In this document: positions 58,107 to 64,000 of the stretch, piece after piece
How the letters are laid out: each line of letters opens with the position of its first letter
How positions within the stretch are numbered: the stretch's first letter is position 1
Origin: a virus
Virus record (IMG/VR): IMGVR_UViG_3300036841_000085
Span: 1-64,000 of that record
DNA length: 64,000 nucleotides
Strand: one strand, 5' to 3'
Translations under genes and position numbers: made by a program
Notes under the pieces: model-generated
Database searches by the model: none
Seen by the model: only the letters and a program-made list of their open reading frames with translations
Told to the model about the DNA's origin: nothing

Positions 58107-58532
58107 CTATGTTAGTTCGTCGCTGTCAGGCAAGGTCAGCCAGCCCTGGCGCAACAGCAGGTCAAGAATGGCGTAGTTTACGATATCGCGCAGGTCATCC
58201 TCCACGCTCTCGGTAGCCTCATAGCCAGTCGGCAGGTGCTGGCTCAGGATCTCAGCCGGAATGCCGTACTGCGTAGCCTGGGCGACAAAGCTGGCCAGCT
58301 GCGCCGCTGCCAGGACCCGCTCGCCCTTGTCGCGCACCAGGCGATTGATAATGCCTGGCTCGCCCTGCTCCACCAGGTTGGCCACGCCACGCATACGGTG
58401 TTTCTGCAACAGGATCGCCCAACAGCGCGAGATCTCCAGGGCTGCCGCCGCCTCAAAGGTGGTGGGCGGCCCGCTGCCCAGGCCGTCGATAATCGCCCGC
58501 AGGTCCACCGCCGCCCGCAGGTCGTCAGGCAT
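58107..58532 (-). CDS. MazG/DUF1599-like nucleotide pyrophosphohydrolase candidate, 141 aa
   Basis: The middle (ILLQKHRMRGVANLVEQGEPG, cited in part) and the C-terminal ESVEDDLRDIVNYAILDLLL match the DUF1599 / all-alpha NTP-pyrophosphohydrolase pattern, where the acidic residues of the last helix coordinate magnesium. In known Z phages a MazG-like enzyme (MazZ) hydrolyses dGTP or GTP to supply dGMP for PurZ. This protein, two genes downstream of purZ, could fill that role, but belongs to a different branch of the fold. Overlaps the dUTPase gene. Confidence 0.65.
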   Translation of the reverse strand: MPDDLRAAVDLRAIIDGLGSGPPTTFEAAAALEISRCWAILLQKHRMRGVANLVEQGEPGIINRLVRDKGERVLAAAQLASFVAQATQYGIPAEILSQHLPTGYEATESVEDDLRDIVNYAILDLLLRQGWLTLPDSDELT

Positions 58533-59046
58533 CCGACGAGCCGAACCCTGACGTACCGCGCACGGTCTCGGGCAGCTTATCCACTTCCACCCAGGGCGGC
58601 GTCAGCGCTGGGAAAATAAGCACCTGCTTGAGTCGGGCGTCGGGCTCGACAAACACTGGCTCGTCGCCAGGATTGAACACGCCCGACAGTAGCTCGCCGG
58701 TGTACTCCGTGTCGATGATGCCCTGCATGCTGATCAGACCACGGTTGCGCCAGGTCGACGAGCGGCCAGTGATCATTGCCCACAGCCCGGCCGGCAGCTT
58801 GATGGCGATACCGCTGTGAAAGCTGACGTAGCTGTGCGGCGGCACGAAGCCTCCGTCCAGGCAGACCAGGTCGAAACCCACGTCTCCTGGCTTGGCCAGC
58901 TTGGGCGTGACCGCCTCCGGCCGCAACTTGACGAACTGTATCGGTCGCTCCATGGCCTGCCGCCACTGATCCATCTGTGACTCGGCCCAGTGCTGCTCCA
59001 TCACCTGTCGAACATGCCCCACGTCGGGCGGCCGTCTGTCAGGCAT
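58525..59046 (-). CDS. dut: dUTPase-family protein, 173 aa
   Basis: All five trimeric dUTPase motifs are present in order: PGDVGFDL, GRSSTWRNRGL, GIIDTEYTGEL, ARLKQVLIFP and GTSGFGSS. The N-terminal 40 residues are an extra helical segment. It converts dUTP to dUMP, or in some phages acts on related nucleotides. It follows purZ and has its own N18 promoter overlapping the purZ stop. Confidence 0.88.
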   Translation of the reverse strand: MPDRRPPDVGHVRQVMEQHWAESQMDQWRQAMERPIQFVKLRPEAVTPKLAKPGDVGFDLVCLDGGFVPPHSYVSFHSGIAIKLPAGLWAMITGRSSTWRNRGLISMQGIIDTEYTGELLSGVFNPGDEPVFVEPDARLKQVLIFPALTPPWVEVDKLPETVRGTSGFGSSDA

Positions 59047-59063
59047 AGCGTCTCCGTCTGCAT
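59001..59063 (-). CDS. Possible 20-codon leader ORF before dUTPase
   Basis: The AGGAGAAAC downstream of the promoter points to ATG 59063, which opens a 20-codon frame that overlaps the dUTPase start in another frame. The dUTPase ATG itself lies 17 nt further on. The layout repeats that at 1996-2061. Confidence 0.35.
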   Translation of the reverse strand: MQTETLCLTDGRPTWGMFDR

Positions 59064-59087
59064 CGTGATTGTTTCTCCTGTATTGTT

Positions 59088-59117
59088 AGCTTATCAGGCC
59101 GTAGCTGTCTTTGGCAA
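59088..59117 (-). promoter_or_regulatory. TTGCCA-N18-TAAGCT promoter overlapping the purZ stop
   Basis: On the minus strand TTGCCA is followed after 18 nt by TAAGCT. The purZ TGA stop is part of CTGATAAGCT. It drives dUTPase and downstream genes. Confidence 0.62.
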
Positions 59118-60299
59118 GTCCAGCCGGCCGCGCCGGCGCAGGGACGAGACCCAGGCGTCATGGTTCCAGCGGTCTGGCCGCTGCATGGACGGGCGCCGAT
59201 CGATCAGTATGTCAGGACCGGTACCAACGAACCAGATCCTCACGCCCAGGTGGTGCTCCATCTTAGAGACCCACTCGGCAGCCTTCGGGTGATTGTCGCA
59301 CAGGTCGGCCCAGGTGGTCACGCCGGCCGCGTCCGGGAACAGATAGTCCAGGAAGGTGACGGCCAGGCCGTCTGGCGCATTCAGATCAATGGCTTGCTTG
59401 GCCAGGTCGCCGTCCCAGGCGCCGATACGTCGTGGCTTCCTGGTCACCGTGGTGAACTCGACCAGGTCTTTGATACCGGTCATGCGCTGCATGGTCGCCC
59501 AGTCCACTTCGCCCTTCATCGGCCCGCTGTTGCCAGCCACCCGGATCGGGCAGGTACGGAACACCACGATGACGGACGACACATGCTGCGGTGCCAGGCC
59601 AGCGTCGGCCGCCATCTGCGCCGCATTAGTGTCGTGGTTGGTAGTGAACGGCCAGGTGCCATGAATGACCGACAAGCCGGTGCCCTGCGTACCTTCCAGC
59701 AGGATGGGCATTCCGCCAGACCTGACCGCGTCGGCCAGGAACCCGGCCGTGTTGGGCCGCAGGATGGGCTCCAGCCAGGGCTCGCTGTCCAGCATATTCT
59801 CGGCCCGCTCGAACATCAGCGTGTTGCGCTGCAGTCGGGCGATGCGTGCCACGCCAACTCCCTCACCGGTCGAGCCATAGCGCCGGTGGGCTTCGCCGTG
59901 TACGCCGCCCGCTTCGTCACGGTGTTCCGGGCTGATGATGCCAGCGTGCGTGTCTAGCCAGATGCGCTGTTCGATGGGCTCACGCAGCGTCATCTGCTTG
60001 GTCTCCATCATGGTCTGCTCAAAGGCACGGATGGCGTCCATCTCCCGCTTGAGCACTTCCAGGCTGACCAGGGCTCCTGGCGTCAGGATCAGGCGGCCTA
60101 CCGGGTTGGTCCAGCCGACCGGCACCTGTTGCATCGGCCACTTTTTGCCCAGGTAACTGAAAGTATGCCCAGCGTTCGGCCCGCCCGACCTGACGTGCAC
60201 GGCGAACTCGTCGGCCAGATAGTGGGCGATAGAGCCCTTGCCTTCCGAGCCGTACTGACCGCCCACCAGGGCGACCACGGCGCTCCTGCTGTCAGGCAC
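59094..60299 (-). CDS. purZ: 2-aminoadenylosuccinate synthetase (PurZ), 401 aa
   Basis: An adenylosuccinate-synthetase homologue. The first glycine-rich loop reads GGQYGSEGKG (residues 13-22), so Ser18 stands where PurA has its catalytic Asp (GDEGKG). Loss of this Asp is the recognised mark of PurZ, which joins aspartate to dGMP on the way to 2-aminoadenine. The catalytic His is kept (NAGHTF, His45). TTNHDTNAAQMAADAGL corresponds to the PurZ loop that in PurA reads SSNTTAGG-like, and RVAGNSGP and RRIGAWDGDLAKQAIDLN follow the common fold. Length is that of a full enzyme. It overlaps an HTH gene upstream by 8 bp. It could only be a plain PurA if the Ser were tolerated, which I consider unlikely. 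Confidence 0.88.
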   Translation of the reverse strand: MPDSRSAVVALVGGQYGSEGKGSIAHYLADEFAVHVRSGGPNAGHTFSYLGKKWPMQQVPVGWTNPVGRLILTPGALVSLEVLKREMDAIRAFEQTMMETKQMTLREPIEQRIWLDTHAGIISPEHRDEAGGVHGEAHRRYGSTGEGVGVARIARLQRNTLMFERAENMLDSEPWLEPILRPNTAGFLADAVRSGGMPILLEGTQGTGLSVIHGTWPFTTNHDTNAAQMAADAGLAPQHVSSVIVVFRTCPIRVAGNSGPMKGEVDWATMQRMTGIKDLVEFTTVTRKPRRIGAWDGDLAKQAIDLNAPDGLAVTFLDYLFPDAAGVTTWADLCDNHPKAAEWVSKMEHHLGVRIWFVGTGPDILIDRRPSMQRPDRWNHDAWVSSLRRRGRLDLPKTATA

Positions 60300-60498
60300 T
60301 GGCCACTTCCTTCTCCAATGACTGCAGGTAGGCTTCGATGTCGGCCACCCTGATCAGGCGCCGGTTGCCATCCTTGACCGACCGCAGCTTGCCGTCGCGC
60401 ACCATGCGGTACACCAGCAGCCGACTGCAGCCCAGCATCTGCGCTGCCTCCGCCGGTCGAACCACTATGCGATTGTCCGTGACCTGGTCTTTTGCCAT
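60292..60498 (-). CDS. HTH excisionase-like DNA-binding protein, 68 aa
   Basis: RPAEAAQMLGCSRLLVYRMV, then RDGKLRSVKDGNRRLIRVAD and IEAYLQSL is the classic helix-turn-helix-17 / excisionase-family domain (MerR-like). It overlaps purZ by 8 bp, so it may regulate the purZ operon. A minus-strand TAAAAT at 60520-60525 could be its -10. No integrase is in the window, so a regulatory role is more likely than excision. Confidence 0.82.
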   Translation of the reverse strand: MAKDQVTDNRIVVRPAEAAQMLGCSRLLVYRMVRDGKLRSVKDGNRRLIRVADIEAYLQSLEKEVASA

Positions 60499-60546
60499 AC
60501 GTCTTTCCTCATGCTCCCGATTTTAACACAGGCGATACAGCGCGAG

Positions 60547-60954
60547 CTAAAAGGGCTCAACCTGACGCAGATCGATCGCCCGTTTGATCTGCTGCAATGC
60601 CTGGCCGCTGATTATCTGTGAGCCGGTGACCCGTACACCCAGCCAGCCCAGCATGGCGGCTTCGGTGTGCTTCTCCAGATCCTCTGCCAGGCTGTCCACC
60701 GTACCCACCTTCACTTTGTGCGTCCGGCCATACACATCCTTGATTGGTTTGTATAACGTACGTATACCACGGTGGCGCATTTGCGCACCCATGCCACCCT
60801 CTACCGATAGGTACACCATGAGCTTCGGCCAGGCGAAGTCCAACTCCCACTTGCGAGCAGTATGAAAGCGGTAATCCCGCGTCCAGGCCGGCAGCTTGGC
60901 CAACCGCATCTGCGTGGCCATGGCGGTCTCCAGGCCACTAGGCGGTCCCGGCAT
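60547..60954 (-). CDS. PDDEXK/DUF559-like endonuclease, 135 aa
   Basis: Start chosen at MPGPPSG, overlapping the upstream stop. KWELDFAWP, a second strand ending VEGG and the C-terminal EKHTEAAMLGWLGVRVTGSQ follow the layout of small phage endonucleases of the Vsr/DUF559 group, where Asp and Glu bind metal. The usual Lys after Glu-x is replaced by Gly. Probable structure-specific nuclease for recombination or replication. Confidence 0.68.
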   Translation of the reverse strand: MPGPPSGLETAMATQMRLAKLPAWTRDYRFHTARKWELDFAWPKLMVYLSVEGGMGAQMRHRGIRTLYKPIKDVYGRTHKVKVGTVDSLAEDLEKHTEAAMLGWLGVRVTGSQIISGQALQQIKRAIDLRQVEPF

Positions 60955-61165
60955 GCTCACAGTCCACGTAGTGCAACACGGCGCTGGCGTACCACGGAGG
61001 ATCACCACGCTCGCCAGATTCCCAGATCGACACGTTCCGACCGGTCATGCCCAGCAACACCGCCATCTGACGAATGGACAGGCCGTGCTCCTGGCGCCAG
61101 CGGCGCACATCCTCCGACCGCCACTGCGGTATCTTATTGATTGGACCGGCCAACTTGCTCGGCAT
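60938..61165 (-). CDS. HTH DNA-binding protein, 75 aa
   Basis: Start at MPSKLAGP. WRQEHGLSIRQMAVLLGMTG then RNVSIWESGERG is a cro/xre-type HTH with the usual WE-GER turn. Start and end overlap neighbouring genes. Candidate regulator of the early switch, though a nearby site is not evident. Confidence 0.75.
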   Translation of the reverse strand: MPSKLAGPINKIPQWRSEDVRRWRQEHGLSIRQMAVLLGMTGRNVSIWESGERGDPPWYASAVLHYVDCEHAGTA

Positions 61166-61754
61166 ACTTAACCTCACGAATCCTGGCGATGTACCACTCG
61201 ACCATCCTGACGCACTCCCTGTCGCACCAGTGCTGATGGGCACTGACCGGCTGACCGTCCGGGCGCTGGCCGCGCCGCAGGTCTGCCCTGGTCGGATGCC
61301 CCTTGACATGGGAATACTCGAGCCGTCCAACTCCATGCAGGGCTTCCACCACGCGACCGACCATCCACAGCGGTATGGTCTTTGGATCGAGCAGCACCCT
61401 ACCCGACAGACGAGCGATGGTCACGCTGGAATCCGTCACCACCTGGCCGCTCCACCCAGGCGGGCGGTGCTCCAGGCCGCAAGTGACCGCCATAAGCTCG
61501 GCATGATTGTTACTGACCAGGACACCATCGTCCGGACCGACGAACTCAACCACGTCAATCTTGAGGATATCCAACGAAGCCTCAAGCTGTCTAGCCGCCC
61601 TGACGAGCAGCCGGTCGGCCACCGGCACCAGCACGCCGCGCCCTTCGTCCAGGACACGGTGGTCGGCCACCAGGCGCCAGGCGAACACGCCGCCGTAGCT
61701 GGATGGGTTCTTGCCCACCACGCCGCCGTCAGCGTACAAGATCTCAACCGGCAT
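61134..61754 (-). CDS. Ribonuclease HI-like protein, 206 aa
   Basis: ILYADGG (Asp8), NNHAELMAV (Glu), VVTDSSVTI (Asp) and YSHVKGHPTRAD supply the acidic set and His loop of RNase H. A 40-residue insertion follows the first strand. It would remove RNA primers or R-loops during replication. GTG or ATG start overlaps the upstream gene. Confidence 0.83.
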   Translation of the reverse strand: MPVEILYADGGVVGKNPSSYGGVFAWRLVADHRVLDEGRGVLVPVADRLLVRAARQLEASLDILKIDVVEFVGPDDGVLVSNNHAELMAVTCGLEHRPPGWSGQVVTDSSVTIARLSGRVLLDPKTIPLWMVGRVVEALHGVGRLEYSHVKGHPTRADLRRGQRPDGQPVSAHQHWCDRECVRMVEWYIARIREVKYAEQVGRSNQ

Positions 61755-61941
61755 CGCTCTTGATGATAGCTGCCAGGCGCTCCAGGCAGCGCCGACAGAC
61801 CCAGCAGCCGTGGCAGCGTAGCTGGATGCACATTTGGGTCTGGCCGCACTCGGAGCATTTGGCGCTGACCGCCCTGAAATGCGCCTGGTCCACGTCGGGC
61901 TCGGCCGGCCGGGTGCTACTGGCGGTGAAGCTGACCGTCAC
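61744..61941 (-). CDS. Small zinc protein, 65 aa
   Basis: CSEC, CIQLRCHGC and CRRC make a dense cluster of Cys for two zinc ions. GTG start overlaps the stop of the previous small ORF (GTGA). Unknown role. Confidence 0.62.
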   Translation of the reverse strand: MTVSFTASSTRPAEPDVDQAHFRAVSAKCSECGQTQMCIQLRCHGCWVCRRCLERLAAIIKSDAG

Positions 61942-62021
61942 GCCTGCGTCATGCCAGGGTTGATCGGCCGCAGTACCTCTTCGAAGAACGCGTCCCAGGC
62001 TTGCCCGAGATAGTTGCTCAC
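61938..62021 (-). CDS. 27-codon small ORF
   Basis: GTG at 62021 overlaps the upstream stop and its own stop overlaps the next GTG, so it lies perfectly within a coupled chain. The peptide reads as an amphipathic helix (GQAWDAFFEEVLRPIN). Likely translated; function unknown. Confidence 0.5.
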   Translation of the reverse strand: MSNYLGQAWDAFFEEVLRPINPGMTQA

Positions 62022-62167
62022 CGGCCGCTCACCTTACCCCAGTCCACTGTCTTGCCCCGCTTCTTGGCCTCTTTCGCCTGCTCTGCCTCCTGGCGCTGCG
62101 CCTGCCGCTTGGCGAGTACCTCCCTGGCGTGAGCGAACAGGCCGATCTGCTGCATGTAGTCGTTCAT
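62018..62167 (-). CDS. Small coiled-coil protein, 49 aa
   Basis: ATG at 62167. A highly charged helix (AKRQAQRQEAEQAKEAKKRG) predicts a coiled coil. Stop overlaps the next start. Not recognised. Confidence 0.52.
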   Translation of the reverse strand: MNDYMQQIGLFAHAREVLAKRQAQRQEAEQAKEAKKRGKTVDWGKVSGR

Positions 62168-62188
62168 CGTTGGAGCACTGGCCACTGA

Positions 62189-62512
62189 CTAGCGCATGCC
62201 GGACTGGGTCGGCAGGCGCTGCCGCTTGTAGGTCATCTTGCAGGCCGGGCATAGCGCTATCTCGGGCGTCACCCATACCAACTCGTGGTCGTCGCCCTTG
62301 GCACGGCCTGGTTCCATATCCAATGTTGCCATCTGTCGCTCGGCCTCCTGGTCGGCTCGTCGTCTACGCTCTGTCTCCTGGTCGAACGCCCGGTCCCAGG
62401 CGTTGCTCCGGCCGTATTCCGGACGGCCACCGGATGGCCTCTGTCTCTTTGAACGGCTACCGGGCCGTCCGGAGCCAGAGGCCGTTTCCTTGCCCTCCGG
62501 TGAAGCCGTCAC
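62189..62512 (-). CDS. Zinc-containing protein with repeat-derived N-terminus, 107 aa
   Basis: The GTG start overlaps the stop of the ATPase gene. Residues 1-35 come from a dispersed element and are basic and disordered. Residues 40-70 are a charged helix. CPAC near residue 89 gives a partial metal site. Function unknown. Confidence 0.58.
   Translation of the reverse strand: MTASPEGKETASGSGRPGSRSKRQRPSGGRPEYGRSNAWDRAFDQETERRRRADQEAERQMATLDMEPGRAKGDDHELVWVTPEIALCPACKMTYKRQRLPTQSGMR
62407..62510. repeat. Dispersed palindromic element, copy 10
   Basis: GGACGGCCACCGGATGGCC, then GGGCCGTCCGGAGCCAGAGG and CTTGCCCTCCGGTGAAGCC. One of the best-preserved copies. It provides the start codon and N-terminus of the 62189 gene. 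Confidence 0.75.
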
Positions 62513-63522
62513 GACACAGGGTCGCGAAGGTTCGGCAACCTGCTGGTGTCGATGACCACGGCAAGCTCGCTGATACGACTGGTGGTACGCGGGTGACCCA
62601 GGATCTCCGTAAGTTCGTCCATAGCCAGGTTACTGGTAAAAATGGTCCGTCGCCGCTCACGGTGCCTGGTGGCAATCAGGTCCCACAGCGTCTCTGTCGC
62701 CCAGTCCACGTTGGCATCAGCACGGTGACGCTCGGCACCGATATCGTCGACTAGCAGCACCTGCACACCGACCAGGGCTTCCCAGGCCACGTCCAGGCTA
62801 TCGGTCATGGCCTGACGGTTGCCGTACGACGAGCGCAGACGCCGCAGCATGTCGGATACCTCAACAAACAAGCTGGTCTGACCACGCTCCGCCAACTCTC
62901 GCAGGGCGCCCACCGCCGCGCCGGTCTTGCCGGTTCCGACAGGCCCATACAGGTATAACCAGCGATCCTCTTCGTCGATCCATAACTGGATGCGAGCAGC
63001 TAGCCGCTGGTGGCGATCCGACTGGGCTGCCAAGCTGATCAACGACCAGTCTTTATAGGAACCGGGCAGGCTACCATACATGCGCTCGATCACAGCCTGG
63101 ACGCGGTCACGTTCCATGGCCTCCGCCGCTGCCTGCACCTTAGCCTTCATCAGAGCCCCGTCTTGACAATCGCAGTATACCTGCCAACCGTAGATGGGCT
63201 CGCCATCTGAACCCAGGCCGTGCGCCGTTCGATGATGACCACCCATGCCCAGGCACCAGCAACCAGCAGATCGACCGACCGCTAGTGCCTCATACCACCT
63301 GGCCAACTCCAGGTCGTGCTCCAGGCGGGTCCTGGCGCCGCGAGCGTCACGACTATCTTCGCCAGCCAGCGCTGCCAGGTCAGCCTCCAGACGAGCCACC
63401 GACCAAGGCGGCCTGGCAGCGTCCAGCAACATGCGGTCCACCCATTCCGGGTCGCGGTCTGGCCCGGCGTCCTGGATACGCTGCCGGCGCAGGCGTCCTA
63501 GTACGTCTCCCAACGATTCCAT
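62509..63522 (-). CDS. DnaC/IstB-like AAA+ helicase loader, 337 aa
   Basis: A Cys-containing segment (GCWCLGM, later YCDCQD; about 95-125) precedes an AAA+ domain with LYGPVGTGKTG (Walker A), VLLVDDIGAE (Walker B), IFTSNL (sensor 1) and RTTSRI (arginine finger/sensor). This is the usual phage DnaC-like loader that delivers the replicative helicase. It sits directly downstream of the initiator-like gene, overlapping by one codon. Confidence 0.87.
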   Translation of the reverse strand: MESLGDVLGRLRRQRIQDAGPDRDPEWVDRMLLDAARPPWSVARLEADLAALAGEDSRDARGARTRLEHDLELARWYEALAVGRSAGCWCLGMGGHHRTAHGLGSDGEPIYGWQVYCDCQDGALMKAKVQAAAEAMERDRVQAVIERMYGSLPGSYKDWSLISLAAQSDRHQRLAARIQLWIDEEDRWLYLYGPVGTGKTGAAVGALRELAERGQTSLFVEVSDMLRRLRSSYGNRQAMTDSLDVAWEALVGVQVLLVDDIGAERHRADANVDWATETLWDLIATRHRERRRTIFTSNLAMDELTEILGHPRTTSRISELAVVIDTSRLPNLRDPVS

Positions 63523-64000
63523 TAGATAACCTCCACTCTCTTGTTGCTCACCTGGGACTGCCAGGCACTGTCGCGACCCTTCCGATTGAACCAGGCACCC
63601 ATGGCCGGAATAATATTGCGCAGCGGCTGGCGCCGCATGTAATCATCACCCCACTTCCTAGCCATCAGCGCCGCCACTGCCTCCGCGATCTCTTCGGCGC
63701 TGGCATCCGTATCGTTGACTGCCTTGGCATCGGTTGGCGTAGTACGGTAGTTGAGCCCCAGTCGGCGTACTTCGTCGATGAAGGCCGCATATTTGTTCTG
63801 TTTGGGTGGTGACACGCTGTCACCATGCGCCCCCGGACCCGGTGACGGTTCCGGTGACGGTTCCGGAGAGAGGTCCACGCGCGACGGTGTCACCGGCGTC
63901 ACCCCTTTGGTGTCACCGGCGTCACCGTTTGATGGTGTCACCGGCGTCACCGGTGACACGTTGTCACCATGTCCAGAGATGGTGACACGGTACAGGTTAA
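63522..64000 (-). CDS. Replication initiator-like protein, C-terminal part (frame open to window edge)
   Basis: A GTG at 63959 would give 145 aa, but the frame stays open to the edge, so I treat this as the 3' part of a longer gene. A VTPVTPS-rich low-complexity linker, encoded by iteron-like repeats, leads to a C-terminal helical domain (about 65-145; AAFIDEVRRLGLNY, then LMARKWGDDYMRRQPLRNII), like the ends of phage replisome organisers. Its place before a DnaC-like gene fits an O- or DnaD-type initiator. Confidence 0.62.
   Translation of the reverse strand, partial: NLYRVTISGHGDNVSPVTPVTPSNGDAGDTKGVTPVTPSRVDLSPEPSPEPSPGPGAHGDSVSPPKQNKYAAFIDEVRRLGLNYRTTPTDAKAVNDTDASAEEIAEAVAALMARKWGDDYMRRQPLRNIIPAMGAWFNRKGRDSAWQSQVSNKRVEVI
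63808..63990. repeat. GGTGTCACC iteron cluster, candidate origin
   Basis: Three exact copies of GGTGTCACCGGCGTCACC start at 63886, 63909 and 63934. GGTGACGGTTCC occurs twice in tandem (63841, 63853). Further GGTGAC(A/G)C or GTGTCACC units lie at 63808, 63951, 63963 and 63981. The repeats are inside the initiator gene, as in lambda O. Confidence 0.6.

Noticed and set aside
59094-60299. Annotation as ordinary PurA adenylosuccinate synthetase
   Set aside because: The catalytic Asp is replaced by Ser in GSEGKG, the distinguishing mark of PurZ.
60292-60498. Excisionase implying a temperate phage
   Set aside because: The HTH is excisionase-like, but no integrase, attachment site or immunity repressor is visible. 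It is more likely a regulator next to purZ.
62034-62276. 80-codon minus-strand frame
   Set aside because: The alternative frame 62018-62167 has start/stop overlaps with both downstream small genes and a more protein-like sequence.
1-64000. tRNA genes, CRISPR arrays, insertion sequences
   Set aside because: No cloverleaf-like sequence, no regularly spaced repeats with spacers, and no transposase or integrase was noticed. A tRNA search program would be needed to be certain.

Overview
The window is part of a contractile-tailed double-stranded DNA phage (a myovirus), not a bacterial chromosome. A complete set of head, neck, contractile-tail and baseplate genes lies on the minus strand. Short early-type genes lie on the plus strand, with a replication and nucleotide-metabolism block at the right edge. 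The host is probably an actinobacterium. Reasons are an Rpf-type (resuscitation-promoting factor) domain protein at 55515-55985, two C39-like peptidase domains, small zinc proteins of a kind common in actinobacteria, TTGnnn-N18-TAnnnT promoters, and several genes whose start codon falls at the expected transcription start (leaderless). No host genus can be named.

Layout. 10-648 (-) is one unknown gene. 833-12776 (+) is a left early operon of small proteins, many zinc-binding, with SSB, a DUF932 protein, a DUF2786 protein and an HNH nuclease. 12916-48816 (-) is the late operon, read right to left: small and large terminase, portal, protease, capsid, a giant collagen-like fibre, neck proteins, sheath, tube, chaperone with a -1 frameshift, tape measure, baseplate, second fibre, then a cysteine peptidase and two small membrane proteins that look like a lysis cassette. 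48958-53598 (+) is a second early block. 53601 to the right edge (-) holds membrane and zinc proteins, a methyltransferase-like protein, the Rpf protein, a nucleoside deoxyribosyltransferase-like protein, a MazG/DUF1599-like protein, dUTPase, PurZ, a nuclease, RNase H, a DnaC-like ATPase and the end of a probable replication initiator.

The main biological point is that the adenylosuccinate-synthetase homologue at 59094-60299 carries Ser where PurA has its catalytic Asp (GSEGKG instead of GDEGKG). That is the hallmark of PurZ, the enzyme that starts 2-aminoadenine (Z) synthesis. The phage may therefore replace adenine with Z in its DNA. No recognisable DatZ or DpoZ gene is in the window; a MazG-like protein, a dUTPase and a deoxyribosyltransferase-like protein sit downstream of purZ on the same strand.

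Two non-coding systems also stand out. Ten plus-strand promoters carry four or five TTAAC-type boxes spaced 10-11 bp apart upstream of a TGTGATTTAAT element, with no -35 hexamer, which suggests a dedicated activator regulon. About ten dispersed palindromic elements of roughly 90-110 bp lie between genes or in frame inside proteins, including the portal and tape measure, much like Rickettsia palindromic elements. A second promoter class, TTGnnn-N18-TAnnnT, appears nine times with identical 30-bp geometry on both strands. No tRNA, CRISPR array, integrase or insertion sequence was seen, and no gap above 300 bases lacks a gene.
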